Origin: Kamptonema formosum PCC 10802
GTDB taxonomy: Bacteria; Cyanobacteriota; Cyanobacteriia; Cyanobacteriales; Oscillatoriaceae
Reading direction: 5' to 3'
Assembly (NCBI RefSeq): GCF_000332335.1
Contig: NZ_KB235949.1
Span: forward strand, 540,667-604,666
Length of the DNA stretch: 64,000 nt
Part shown: piece by piece, positions 17,701 through 25,861 of the stretch
Layout: each line of letters opens with the position of its first letter
Position numbering within the stretch: position 1 is the first letter of the stretch
Program-made: the position numbers and the translations under genes
The notes under the pieces: model-generated
Told to the model about the DNA's origin: nothing
The model's database searches: none
What the model saw: the letters and a program-made list of their open reading frames with translations, nothing else

Positions 17701-18442
17701 TCTGCAAAGTCAGTTGGAAGCGCGACGGGCGGAGTTGCCTGACCCCTTGCCTGCCGTGCCCGATACGGAAGAAACTCGCAGTTTGCCGTCTTTGCAGCAG
17801 AATTTGCGCGCGATGCAAAAACGGCTGCAGGCTATGGAGCCGGTGAATATGCTGGCGCTCGAAGAGTACGACCGCACTCAAGCTCGTTTGGATGAGCTCA
17901 GCCAGAAATTGGCGACGCTGGAAGCTGAGCGCACTGAGCTGCTGCTGCGGATTGAGAATTTTACGACGCTGCGGCTGCGGGCGTTTAAAGAAGCTTTCGA
18001 CGCGGTGAACGAAAATTTTCAGGGGATTTTTGCGGAACTGTCGGAGGGCGACGGCACTCTGACGCTGGACGATCCGGAGGACCCGCTCAACAGCGGCCTG
18101 AACTTGGTGGCCCACCCCAAGGGCAAGCCGGTGCAGCGTCTGGCGTCTATGTCGGGGGGCGAAAAATCCCTGACGGCGCTGAGCTTTATTTTTGCCCTGC
18201 AGCGCTACCGCCCTTCGCCATTCTACGCTTTTGATGAGGTTGACATGTTCCTGGACGAGGCAAATGTGGAGCGATTGGCTAGAATGATTAAGCAGCAGGC
18301 GAAACAAGCCCAGTTTATTGTGGTCAGCCACAAGGGTCCGATGATCAAGTCGCCTGAGTGCCTGATCGGTGTCACTCAAGCCAGAGGCGCTCACACCCAA
18401 GTGATTGGGCTGAAGTTGCAGTCGAGCGGAGCTTCTGTGTAA
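14774..18442 (+). CDS. smc: Chromosome segregation protein SMC
   Basis: 1222 aa, normal length. SMC dimers with ScpA/ScpB compact and segregate the chromosome. N-terminal ATPase head with Walker A GPNGSGKSN (about 32-40); Q-loop region YNVVLQGDVTGIITM; first coiled coil about 190-555; hinge about 560-690 (GVCGLVAHLGRVEPRYQLAL; then MTGGSTSSGG after it); second coiled coil about 700-1045; C-terminal head with signature SMSGGEKSL (about 1125) and Walker B FYAFDEVDMFLDE (about 1150). A Gly/Asp/Ser-rich insert (about 97-127) interrupts the N-terminal head, which is common in cyanobacterial SMC. It is not next to scpA or ftsY. A PRC-barrel gene follows on the same strand after 229 bp. Confidence 0.97.
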   Translation: MVHIKRLELTNFKSFGGTTAIPLLPVFTVVSGPNGSGKSNILDALLFALGLSSSKGMRAERLPDLVNHSQLNGRGTVEASVTVTLDISDAPDFLAAKTDYQPTASDDAGDGAGPPDGQNGSAESPNPQILASHLLEWSVMRKLRVTKQGTYTSTYYINGSPSTLTELHDQLNLLRIYPEGYNVVLQGDVTGIITMNPRERREIIDELAGVAQFDRKISLAKEKLDEVKEREERSRIIERELVSQRDRLAADRAKAEKYQKLRAEIQQKELWEAVLLFQKLQQQEWQLREQIEAGDRESAFLTAQHATLTAQIQESTAELDRLNALVKSLGEEELLAVQSALATQEAEYRQLQNRQRDLLSARRETEQRIAQTEKEVNTHQQNLAETAGQIEGQVQQLAALGAARDEAQSALDSCRQLAVALAASAETWAGQQTDLHRQIETLQKTLNPLRTSSATLQERAGQLEKQIGEQTSTLHELRRNIAEKQAAHEDILAQRAGLSGQVEALARTVAAAEEELQTQQETQKRLLAEQREKQRQLDKLEAQAQAMLEASGTGATQMILQTGIPGVCGLVAHLGRVEPRYQLALEIAAGGRLANLVVEDDSVAAAGIELLKQKRAGRATFLPLNKIKPGRFPLTPLSVEGFIDYAVRLIDCDPRYRDIFAYIFGNTAVFDTLHSARRQMGQYRIVTLDGDLLETTGAMTGGSTSSGGSRLHFGTGTAGESAETVALRERLQEIERVLDRCAEIISQVSALLKTRTAELQEAKQLQRESQLKADGLQTELKNMTAQQEQLSSQLLKNNQELSDARGRLQVLDVELPAAEAQLEQYRQAMAELEQSQTHSEWQLLQVELRSREAKFTECERALRSAEQRLQDLQNQRQRLEEKIQESHRRLEEYRQQLDAANSQHSTGSGQLSALEERIGQIKAELAQLESRLGAEKQVRDAAEQLLRERHLAFQQLQWQLQKLQETQQGRREGLLALQSQLEARRAELPDPLPAVPDTEETRSLPSLQQNLRAMQKRLQAMEPVNMLALEEYDRTQARLDELSQKLATLEAERTELLLRIENFTTLRLRAFKEAFDAVNENFQGIFAELSEGDGTLTLDDPEDPLNSGLNLVAHPKGKPVQRLASMSGGEKSLTALSFIFALQRYRPSPFYAFDEVDMFLDEANVERLARMIKQQAKQAQFIVVSHKGPMIKSPECLIGVTQARGAHTQVIGLKLQSSGASV

Positions 18443-18671
18443 ATATATATATAGTTGTATGAAGAGGTTGTGGGGACGGTCTCACAGGCGACAGTTGTGG
18501 CACCGGCACCTGTCAGCGCTATTTAACCCGCCCCGCCGTCCCAGTCAGCGGTCGCCGGTCGCCGGTTATCCCACACGGGTTTGAGGTGAGACGCTGCTGA
18601 CTGCTGACGCCTGACACCTGACACTTAACGGCTTAAAAAAAATAGGATTCGAGAGCAGGACTCGCAACAGA

Positions 18672-19673
18672 ATGACATCTGAACAAATCCGCCAGCGCTC
18701 AGACGTTTTAAATACCCAAGTGATCACCCGCGACACCGGCAAGCGCCTGGGGGTAGTTAAGGAGCTATTGGTAGACATTGACCGGCGGGAGGTTGTGGCG
18801 CTCGGTTTGCGAGACAACCTGCTCTCGGTCGCCGGTATGCCCCGGTTTATGCTGCTGAGCAGCATTAGCCAGATTGGGGACGTGATCCTGGTTGAGGATG
18901 AGAACGTTATAGAAGATATTGACGTTGACGCCTACAGCAGTCTGATTAACAGTGAAGTGATTACGGAAACCGGCGAAATGCTCGGCAGAGTGCGCGGTTT
19001 CAAGTTTAATCTCGAAACCGGCAAGGTGCTGTCGCTGATCGTTGCGTCTCTGGGGCTGCCTCTGATCCCCGAGCAGGTGCTGAGCACTTATGAGCTGCCG
19101 GTGGAGGAAATTGTCAGCAGTGGGCCCAACCGCCTGATCGTGTTTGAGGGCGCAGAGGAGCGCCTGGTTCAGCTGACTGTGGGGGTGCTGGAGCGCCTGG
19201 GCATTGGCCAGCCGCCGTGGGAGCGCGAGGCGGAGGAAACTTATTACGCGCCGGTGGCGAGCGCTGACAAGCAGCTGGGCACCGGCGCTCGCACGCCGGC
19301 ACCGGAGCAGGTCCGCACTGCAGCGCCGGCGGCGCAACAGTGGGATGATGACGAGTGGGAAGAACCCCAGCCCGAGCCGGTGGTGCGCCAGCCCCTGCGC
19401 CAGCAACCGGCTGAATCGCTCTACTATGAAGAGGAGCTCGAAGAGGAAGAAAACTGGCGCGAAGCGAAGCCCCGAGAAAGCTACGAAGCTCGCAAGCACA
19501 CTCCCCCACCCCGCCGCTACGAGGAGCGTGAGTACGAGGAGGAGTATGAGTACGAGGATGTAGAAGCAGATGCCTGGGCGGACGATGAGTCTCCGAAGCC
19601 CTACAAGGCTCCTCGCGTCAATATCCCTGAAAAAACTAAGGCTCCGGAATACGAGGAGGAGCGGGGTTACTAA
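18672..19673 (+). CDS. Double PRC-barrel protein with acidic disordered tail
   Basis: 333 aa. Two PRC-barrel domains: about 8-75 (LNTQVITRDTGKRLGVVKEL, DIDRREVVALGLRDN) and about 92-165 (INSEVITETGEMLGRVRGFK, then LPVEEIVSSGPNRLIVFEG). PRC barrels bind partner proteins such as RimM-ribosome or the photosynthetic reaction centre H subunit. The C-terminal 140 residues are Glu/Tyr/Pro-rich (EEELEEEENW, EEREYEEEYEYED) and probably disordered. Proteins with this plan are conserved in cyanobacteria but not characterised. It follows smc on the same strand and could be cotranscribed, but the 229-bp gap makes that uncertain. Confidence 0.88.
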   Translation: MTSEQIRQRSDVLNTQVITRDTGKRLGVVKELLVDIDRREVVALGLRDNLLSVAGMPRFMLLSSISQIGDVILVEDENVIEDIDVDAYSSLINSEVITETGEMLGRVRGFKFNLETGKVLSLIVASLGLPLIPEQVLSTYELPVEEIVSSGPNRLIVFEGAEERLVQLTVGVLERLGIGQPPWEREAEETYYAPVASADKQLGTGARTPAPEQVRTAAPAAQQWDDDEWEEPQPEPVVRQPLRQQPAESLYYEEELEEEENWREAKPRESYEARKHTPPPRRYEEREYEEEYEYEDVEADAWADDESPKPYKAPRVNIPEKTKAPEYEEERGY

Positions 19674-19997
19674 ATCGTCTGGGGCGCTCGGCGCAATTGC
19701 ACCGGCACCCCTCTCGGGGAAGGGCGCTCCGATCAGTCCCCCGCCCCACTCCTGCAAACTGGGTGTGAGCGATTGAGAGCCCCCAAAAAATGTTTTATAT
19801 AGTGTACAGCCGGATTATATGAAATTTGGTTGGTCTGGAAGCTGGCTGGCACAGCGCGTCTAAATCCTTGATGTAAGTTTCAGAACCCCGGTTTCTTAAA
19901 GAAACCGGGGTTCTGGGCCCCAGCGGGCGCGCCGGTCATTTAGACTCGCTATCGGGATTAGCAAGCGACAAAAAAACATAAAATCCGGTTAATTGCT
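19674..19997. other. Intergenic region with a perfect 35-bp palindrome
   Basis: At 19881-19915 there is a perfect inverted repeat: 17-bp arms (CAGAACCCCGGTTTCTT and its complement) around a single A. It is a member of the CCCGGTTTCT family and sits between the convergent PRC-barrel and dacB genes. Nothing else is recognised. Confidence 0.7.
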
Positions 19998-21479
19998 TTA
20001 GGAACAGTTTCGCAGGCGGGCCAGCAGCAGCACAATCTGGTCAATGGCTTGGCGCTGGGTTGCGGGAGACTGGTTGGACTGATTGACGACAATGCTAAAA
20101 ACGAGGGGCGGGTAGTCAGGGGGGGTGACATAGCCCGACAGGGCTGAGACACCGCCCACGGTGCCGGTTTTGGCAAGGACAGTGCCTTGGGCGGCGGTGT
20201 CGCGAAACCGGTTCTTGAGAGAGCCGCTGACACCGGCAACCGGCAGAGAGGCGCGGAAGATAGCTGCCCGAGGGGAAGACGCCATCGCCCTGAGGGTTTG
20301 CACCAGAGCTTCTGGGCTGGTCATGTTCTGGCGGGACAGCCCGGAACCGTCTTCTGGGACGTAGCCGTCTGGGCTAACTCCCAGTCGAGTTAAAGTGGCT
20401 TTGAGGACTTCCAGACCGGCAGCCAGTGTTTCCCCGGAAGCAGGACCGGCAGCCAGGGAGCGCAGGAGAACTTCGGCATAGAGATTGTTGCTCTCCTGGT
20501 TGGTTTCCTCCAGCAGCTCGGAGAGCGGCGGGGACTCAACTGCAGCCAGTTCCGCCTCACCGGCAATCGGGCTGTTGCGGGCGACAGCAGTCCGCGCCAC
20601 GGCAATGCCTTCCGCCTCCAGGGCTTGGCGGAAGTGCGCCAAAAAGTTTTCCGCTGGATTGGTTATCGCGACAGCCACCGGCTCCGGCTCCGAACCGGCA
20701 CGCAGCTGGCCACTGACGCGCAGCACGGGCCCGTTGAGGTCCCGGCCCACGTCCACAAACTCCTCGTCATTTTGCCCTACAGTGCGGGAGCGGTTCTCAA
20801 CCCGCCAGCCAACCGCCTCCCGGGGATTCTCCCAGATCACTCCCAAAGGCTGGCCTGGGTTCTGGGGCGCTAGAGTTAGGTTAATGGCATTTTCATTGAG
20901 AATCAGGCTGCTGACGGGGGCACCGTAGCCGGCTTGCACGTCTTCCCACTCCCAGTTGGGGTGCACCGGCTCTCCTTGGAAATAGCCGTCATCGGCAATC
21001 AGCCGGTCAACTTGAGTGACGCCCCGGCTTTTCAGCTGCTGCGCCAGGGTGGCGAGCTCGGCGTCGGTCAAGCTGGGATCGCCGCGCCCCACAACCCGCA
21101 ACGAGACGGTCCCTCCCCTGGGGGGAGTGCCGTACACCGAGGTGCGAATGCGAAACTGCGGGCCGAGTTTTTCCAGGGCGGCGGCGGTGGTGAGCAGCTT
21201 GGCATTGGATGCCGGGATAAAATAGCGGGAGCCCTCGCGGCTGTAGAGCGTGCGGCTGCCGGTGGGGGAGAGGGTTTCCACGAGAATTCCCCAGCGCGAC
21301 CGCTGGAACTGGGGCCGGTTGGCCACCGCATCAATGGCCGCACCCAGCTGCGCCGGACAAATTGGCGCTCCGGGTGCCGGTTGGGCAAAAGCGGGTGCGG
21401 GGCGCAGGGGGTGCCCGCCCAGAACGAGCAGCAGCCCCGCAATGGGGAAGGCAAATTTTTTATGCAATTTAATAGCCAC
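19998..21479 (-). CDS. dacB: D-alanyl-D-alanine carboxypeptidase/endopeptidase (PBP4, peptidase S13)
   Basis: 493 aa. It trims or cleaves peptidoglycan cross-links in the periplasm. Signal peptide about 1-32 (AFPIAGLLLVLGG...APAFAQ). All three penicillin-binding motifs are present: SxxK as Ser91-x-x-Lys94 (FIPASNAKLLTTAAAL), SxN as Ser330-Asn-Asn332 (TNQESNNLYAEVLLRSLA) and KTG as Lys437-Thr-Gly439 (AKTGTVGGVSALSGY). The inserted domain between SxxK and SxN typical of S13 enzymes is present. It stands alone, convergent with the PRC-barrel gene. Catalytic residues are intact, so activity is expected. Confidence 0.95.
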   Translation of the reverse strand: MAIKLHKKFAFPIAGLLLVLGGHPLRPAPAFAQPAPGAPICPAQLGAAIDAVANRPQFQRSRWGILVETLSPTGSRTLYSREGSRYFIPASNAKLLTTAAALEKLGPQFRIRTSVYGTPPRGGTVSLRVVGRGDPSLTDAELATLAQQLKSRGVTQVDRLIADDGYFQGEPVHPNWEWEDVQAGYGAPVSSLILNENAINLTLAPQNPGQPLGVIWENPREAVGWRVENRSRTVGQNDEEFVDVGRDLNGPVLRVSGQLRAGSEPEPVAVAITNPAENFLAHFRQALEAEGIAVARTAVARNSPIAGEAELAAVESPPLSELLEETNQESNNLYAEVLLRSLAAGPASGETLAAGLEVLKATLTRLGVSPDGYVPEDGSGLSRQNMTSPEALVQTLRAMASSPRAAIFRASLPVAGVSGSLKNRFRDTAAQGTVLAKTGTVGGVSALSGYVTPPDYPPLVFSIVVNQSNQSPATQRQAIDQIVLLLARLRNCS

Positions 21480-21928
21480 AGATAGCTTGACAGAGTATAT
21501 ACTAAGTACAAACCTGTCCGGATTTGGATTTCCCAGACAGGCAAGCGCTCCCTACGGCTGTGCTCCCACCGGCTCCAAAAGTGGCCCTATCACCTGGAAA
21601 GCCGGCGCGACGAGCGCGCGCCTTGGAACAGGGAACAGGGCAGAAGGAACAAGGAAGACAAGTTTTTCCCCCACTCCCAAAGCTCCAGCGTATCAGACGC
21701 GATCAATCTCGTCTCTACAAGAGCTCCCCCGCTCCCCCTCTTCTAAGTTTCCGCCTGCCGGTCGGGGTAAATGGCTCGGCTGACCGAAGCGAGTTAATCG
21801 CTTCAGTCGCGTTTGAGCAGAAATATCCAGGAGAGACACTTCTCTCTTGTGGCAGATGTCAGGGTATAGCTTGATTTAGTACATATTTGTTAGGCATCGG
21901 ACCGTCTCTAATTCTGGGAGATTTCCCC
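21480..21928. other. Intergenic region between dacB and the next gene
   Basis: The genes are divergent, so both promoters should lie here. A TATACT box at about 21497-21502 (minus strand) is a possible -10 for dacB, but no good -35 is present. No gene was recognised; open frames here lack any family resemblance. Confidence 0.4.
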
Positions 21929-23026
21929 ATGAAAGTCCGCAATCAAGATATAGAAAGACGGGCAGCGCAGGCACAGGTCGGGCGTCGCAGAGGCAGCAGT
22001 TTAAACAGCTTTTTGGCTGGTGCGGCTACTGTACTCCTGCTGCTGGCCGGTGCGGGGGGGTACTTGCTGTACAGAGCTATCGAAGTTGGGGATGTGAAAA
22101 ATCCCTTTAGCCCCAATCAAACGGGTACAGGCAACACCGCCCCAGTCGAGCCAGCCAACAGAGCCCCTGCTGCGCCGGCACCGGCAAGCATTGCGCCAGG
22201 ACAATTTGTGGAGCCGAGTTTGGGAAATAAGGCGCAAGTGGAGTTGCTCTCTGTCCAGCGAAGTCCGCAAAATCCTGACGAGGTGAGGGTGCGGATGCGC
22301 ATTGATGTGCTAGATGATATGGACGGCGGGGAAATGCTGGATATCAGCCAAACAAGCGCTCGCAATCCTGTCACCGACGACATCTACCCACCCGTAGAGC
22401 GTGAGACAGGCTCGTCGGGATTGATTTCTCTGATAAACATGAGCAAAGGTCAGTCGGTGAGTGCCTCTATCGTGCTGAAGGTGCCACAAGACGTTAGCAA
22501 TATCGATATTTCTGTCCATGAGACAAGCACATTTAGAAATGTGCCGGTCGCTGCTGCCGGTTCTGGCAGGAATTCACAAAACACGTCACCTGTCAATCCC
22601 TCTGGCGGAACACCGGCAGCCCAGCCGGCAGCGAGCGTTGAAAGTCAGCCCGAGTCGTTTGTGCGGCGAGCTTACGGCACCAAGGCGCAGGTGGAATTGC
22701 TCTCAGTCAAGCGGGTGGAAGATCCAAAAACCGGCAATCGCGATGTGGTGAATGTCCAGATGCGGATTCGCCGCCTTGAGGAGCAACTCGGGGGGGATAA
22801 TATGATTAATGTTGGCGAGACAACCGCTCGCAATCCCCAGACGACTGAAACCTACAAAGCTGTTGACCCCGCTGAGCGCTCCACCGGCTCTGTCTCTCTG
22901 TCCAATATGCCCGAGGGTGGCTCGGCGGATGCTTATGTCTGGCTGAGAGTGCCGCCCAATGCCGGCACGATAGATCTCTATGTGCCGCAAACAGCGGCGT
23001 TTAAGGGGGTGCCCATTTCTGAGTAG
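21929..23026 (+). CDS. Membrane-anchored protein with two homologous extracytoplasmic domains
   Basis: 365 aa from the ATG at 21929, chosen over an upstream TTG because GGGAG lies 10 bp before it. A short basic cytoplasmic N-terminus is followed by one membrane helix (FLAGAATVLLLLAGAGGYLL) and a Pro/Ala linker. Two tandem repeats of about 110 residues follow: the first starts FVEPSLGNKAQVELLSVQR and the second FVRRAYGTKAQVELLSVKR. Both contain an M-R-I-x-x-L-x-E/D block, an ARNP segment (TSARNPVTDDIY and TTARNPQTTETY), and end in a Val/Pro strand (VPQDVSNIDISVHETSTF and VPPNAGTIDLYVPQTAAF). They are probably beta-sandwiches. The family is not recognised; a periplasmic binding or scaffold role is only a guess. 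Confidence 0.8.
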   Translation: MKVRNQDIERRAAQAQVGRRRGSSLNSFLAGAATVLLLLAGAGGYLLYRAIEVGDVKNPFSPNQTGTGNTAPVEPANRAPAAPAPASIAPGQFVEPSLGNKAQVELLSVQRSPQNPDEVRVRMRIDVLDDMDGGEMLDISQTSARNPVTDDIYPPVERETGSSGLISLINMSKGQSVSASIVLKVPQDVSNIDISVHETSTFRNVPVAAAGSGRNSQNTSPVNPSGGTPAAQPAASVESQPESFVRRAYGTKAQVELLSVKRVEDPKTGNRDVVNVQMRIRRLEEQLGGDNMINVGETTARNPQTTETYKAVDPAERSTGSVSLSNMPEGGSADAYVWLRVPPNAGTIDLYVPQTAAFKGVPISE

Positions 23027-23143
23027 AAGGGGTTTTGATGGAACCGCTGCCGTGAGGGAGCGCCTAAGAAGAGAGGGGTTAATTAGATAGATTAACCGGA
23101 TTTTCTATAAAGTTGCGTGCGGATAACAGGAATAGGTAAGCTT

Positions 23144-23992
23144 TCAGGGATTTGTGCGGACACGATCTATTCCTGAATAGACATTGAATCGCTCCCCGCG
23201 CAGGAATCCGATCAGGGTGATGCCGAACTCCTCGGCAAGCTGGACAGCAAGACTGCTGGCAGCTGACACCGCACAGACAATCGGAATGCCGGCGGCGAGG
23301 GATTTTTGCAATATTTCAAAACTGGAGCGCCCGCTAACCATAAGGATACAGTCTGAGAGGGGGAGGCGATCGCTCAGGAGAGCGGAACCTACCAGTTTGT
23401 CAAGGGCGTTGTGCCGGCCTACATCTTCGCACACCGCCAGCAGTTCGCCAAAGGGGGTGAAAAGAGCTGCAGCGTGCAATCCGCCGGTGCGCTGGAAGAT
23501 CCGCTGGGATTCCCGAAGCTTTTCCGGGAGAGTGCACAGAATTTGGGCGGAAACTGCCGGTCCGGGAGGGATGGCGGAGCACCCGCGCAGGCGCAGCGCT
23601 TCCAGACTGGTTTTTCCGCAGACTCCGCAGGCGCTGCTGGTGTAGAAGTGGCGCTCTAGGGTTGCTAAATCTGGGAGTGTGTCGGCGGTGAGTTGGACGT
23701 TGAGGATATTATAGCGCTGGGAGCCATCTGTGTCGGGATTGACGCAGTAACTGATGCGGCGGATATCGTGCCGGCTGGCAATAACTCCCTCAGTGTGGAG
23801 AAAACCGGCAGCGAGCTCGAAGTCATTTCCAGGGGTGCGCATGGTAACAGCCACCGTGCGGCGCACCCCACCGGCAATCAGGCGGATTTCCAGGGGTTCT
23901 TCGGTGGCGAGAGAGTCTGTGTGGGAGCGCACTTTGCCATTTTCTACCACCCAGACTCGGTTTTTGGTTTTGCTTCCTGCCGGTGTTTTCAT
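23144..23992 (-). CDS. fdhD: FdhD, sulfurtransferase for molybdenum-cofactor enzymes
   Basis: 282 aa. FdhD carries sulfur from a cysteine desulfurase to the molybdopterin cofactor of formate-dehydrogenase-type enzymes. The conserved CxxC is Cys122-x-x-Cys125 in YTSSACGVCGKTSL. Other family blocks: EEPLEIRLIAG, TPGNDFELAAGFLHTEG, GGLHAAALF, EDVGRHNALDKLVGSAL and VSGRSSFEILQKSLAAGIP. The ATG overlaps the stop of the upstream DUF6745 gene (ATGA, 23990-23994), so the two are probably translationally coupled. The likely client, an FdhF/YdeP-like oxidoreductase, lies 3.7 kb away on the same strand but in a separate unit. Confidence 0.95.
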   Translation of the reverse strand: MKTPAGSKTKNRVWVVENGKVRSHTDSLATEEPLEIRLIAGGVRRTVAVTMRTPGNDFELAAGFLHTEGVIASRHDIRRISYCVNPDTDGSQRYNILNVQLTADTLPDLATLERHFYTSSACGVCGKTSLEALRLRGCSAIPPGPAVSAQILCTLPEKLRESQRIFQRTGGLHAAALFTPFGELLAVCEDVGRHNALDKLVGSALLSDRLPLSDCILMVSGRSSFEILQKSLAAGIPIVCAVSAASSLAVQLAEEFGITLIGFLRGERFNVYSGIDRVRTNP

Positions 23993-25005
23993 CAGGTTTG
24001 CGCGGAAAATTCCTCTGGATCGACTCCCCAGTTCACCCAGCGAATCGCTTCCCTAGCTGATTGTACATCAGGTGGCACCCGCGTGGCGTGGGTGCCGCCG
24101 GTGCTGGGGCAAACCATCTTTAACAGATAAATTGGCTCCACATCAATCCGATTCTTGAGTTTTAAGAGCGCGTACTCTTGCCAGGAATCTAATTCAGTTG
24201 CTCGCAAGTCTTGCAGGATTCTCCCGTAACCAATACCCTGAATGAGCACTCTGCGAAGCTCAGCATTTTTCTCCTTTAAAAGCCATTGCGCTTGCCACTG
24301 GTGGGGGTGGAGTTTGCCGTATTTTTCTGGCAGCCTGACGCCGTGATAAGCCCAGATGCAGAAGCCATCATCAAACTCAATTGCCGGCTCTCCTTCTGCG
24401 TGGAGGCGCTGCTGGCTGTCAAAGCGAATCTGGCGGGGCCGGTTGCAGACGAGGCAAATCATTTCGTAAGGGAAAATCCAGCCGCAAGACTGAACTAGCG
24501 CCTGATACGCTTGCCATTTTCTTTCATTGAGAGCGCCATTTAAAACCGAGACGCTAAAATCCAGCCAACTGCCATCACACGCCCAAACTTCCGGCTGAAC
24601 ACACTCAATTAACACATCGCTGAGCTGCTTTTTCAACCGGCAGTTCAGTTCCGCGCTCAGGTGGCTGTTAAATTCCCCGCCCAATTGCTGCCACAGCCGG
24701 TGGCTCAGTTGCTCCCAAACATCCCATCGCTCGCTCGACAGCTCGCCCTCCAAATTGCGGCGCAACTGAGTGTTAAGCTGGCTGTTCAGCAGGGTTCCCA
24801 GCAGGGGGACAACAGTGTTTAAAGCGGCGTAAGGGCTGTCAAAAAAAAGAATCTGAGGCTCCTTCAACCCGCTCGCGGAATAGGCGAATTTGACCGCCTC
24901 AGACGCTTGCTGGCGATTCACCGGCTCGGTGGAGAGAGCGAGCGCCCTCCACTTTTCCCGGTACGCAGGAATCAGCGCCTCTTGCTCAGCAGTAAGGTTT
25001 TCCAT
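23992..25005 (-). CDS. DUF6745-family protein of unknown function
   Basis: 337 aa. Matches the DUF6745 pattern: an N-terminal helix with EAVKFAYSASGLKEPQILFF; a central stretch of alternating NSQLNTQLRRNLEGEL-type segments; WLDFSVSVLN; CGWIFPYEMICLVCNRP; and the C-terminal KMVCPSTGGTHATRVPPDVQ followed by AREAIRWVNWGVDPEEF. A CxxC-like pair (LVCNRP) and the PSTG..H..RVPP block are the conserved features. It sits 1 bp after a 97-aa gene and overlaps fdhD by 3 bp (ATGA plus an adjacent base), so it is the middle gene of a three-gene unit. Its function is unknown; the fdhD coupling may be incidental or may hint at a metal- or sulfur-related role. Confidence 0.85.
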   Translation of the reverse strand: MENLTAEQEALIPAYREKWRALALSTEPVNRQQASEAVKFAYSASGLKEPQILFFDSPYAALNTVVPLLGTLLNSQLNTQLRRNLEGELSSERWDVWEQLSHRLWQQLGGEFNSHLSAELNCRLKKQLSDVLIECVQPEVWACDGSWLDFSVSVLNGALNERKWQAYQALVQSCGWIFPYEMICLVCNRPRQIRFDSQQRLHAEGEPAIEFDDGFCIWAYHGVRLPEKYGKLHPHQWQAQWLLKEKNAELRRVLIQGIGYGRILQDLRATELDSWQEYALLKLKNRIDVEPIYLLKMVCPSTGGTHATRVPPDVQSAREAIRWVNWGVDPEEFSAQT

Positions 25006-25006
25006 G

Positions 25007-25300
25007 CTAATCTTTTACAAGTCTCCATCCTTTCGGCTCGTATTCTCGCTGAATCCGCACCATCCAGCTGCCTTGGGGAATGGCGATAGCCTGATGGTCT
25101 TCGTGGCTTAAAATTGCGGTTTCAGAAACAACCTTCAGGTAGAGCGTGCCGTTTTTTTCGTACAGTTCCGCCGCTCCCTCGCTGATGCGGTGTTTGTGTC
25201 CCGTCACTTCACCTTCTGCTAGAGTCAGGTGAGGCAGCTTTTGCCCTTCTGTCTGTTCCACCGGCAGTAAAATCACATCCCCTTGTCGAATCGGTTGCAT
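25007..25300 (-). CDS. Small conserved protein at the head of the DUF6745-fdhD unit
   Basis: 97 aa from the ATG at 25300, which has GGGAAAAC upstream; the frame extends further but with unlikely sequence. Reads MQPIRQGDVILLPVEQTEGQ, HLTLAEGEVTGHKHRISEGA and HEDHQAIAIPQGSWMVRIQR, ending in YEPKGWRLVKD. Mostly beta, with a conserved GEVTGHKHR segment and paired His residues (HEDH) suggestive of metal binding. Homologues commonly sit beside DUF6745-type genes. Its stop is 1 bp before the DUF6745 start, so it is almost certainly in the same operon. The function is not known. Confidence 0.75.
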   Translation of the reverse strand: MQPIRQGDVILLPVEQTEGQKLPHLTLAEGEVTGHKHRISEGAAELYEKNGTLYLKVVSETAILSHEDHQAIAIPQGSWMVRIQREYEPKGWRLVKD

Positions 25301-25861
25301 AAGGTTTTCCCAAAACTCCCTAACTCTTATATTATAGCTTGCTTTCCGGGGGGTGGGGGCTGCGGGGTAACCCGGCACCCCAACCCCCTCTCCGCGCTTC
25401 GGGGAGGGGGAGAAGTAGTGGGGTGCGTTACTTTTGGGATACGCTACAATTTGGGTGAGATATGCAGGGGGAATGATTTGATAGACTGCAGAGGAACAGG
25501 GGGCACAGAGGGAGGAGAATAAAAGGGCTGTCTGGGGTTTTGTGTCATTACTTGCTGAACCCTTACAATGAGTAGATAAAACATCTCCGATGGCGCTGAT
25601 TTAGAACGAAAGTGTGATCTCATGTCCGCTGGCATCGGTTTTGTATACATAGCTTTGTAGGGGCGGGTTCTGCCAAGAGATTTCTGGCGCAGACCAAAAT
25701 ATGAATAAACCCGCCCCCACCGGGGGTACAACAACGGTGCCACCGGACATGATATGAGACATGAAGGGGCCAGAAGGGCCAGAAACCGGGTTTGTTAAAG
25801 AAACCCAGTTTATTCGGTATGTGCGAACATGGATTATTGCTATCAGGGAGAATGACTGACG
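25301..25861. other. Intergenic region with palindromes and an inverted-repeat element
   Basis: Divergent promoter region between the DUF6745 unit and the WD40 gene. At 25373-25418 is a CCAACCCCCTCTCC...GGGGAGGGGG palindrome, repeated at 49423 and 59634. At 25618-25759 is an element with imperfect inverted ends (TCTCATGTCCGCTGGCA and TGCCACCGGACATGATATGAGA) enclosing a GGGGCGGGTT...AACCCGCCCC pair. An AGAAACCGGGTTTGTT...AAACCCAGTTT palindrome lies at 25782-25812. Confidence 0.65.
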
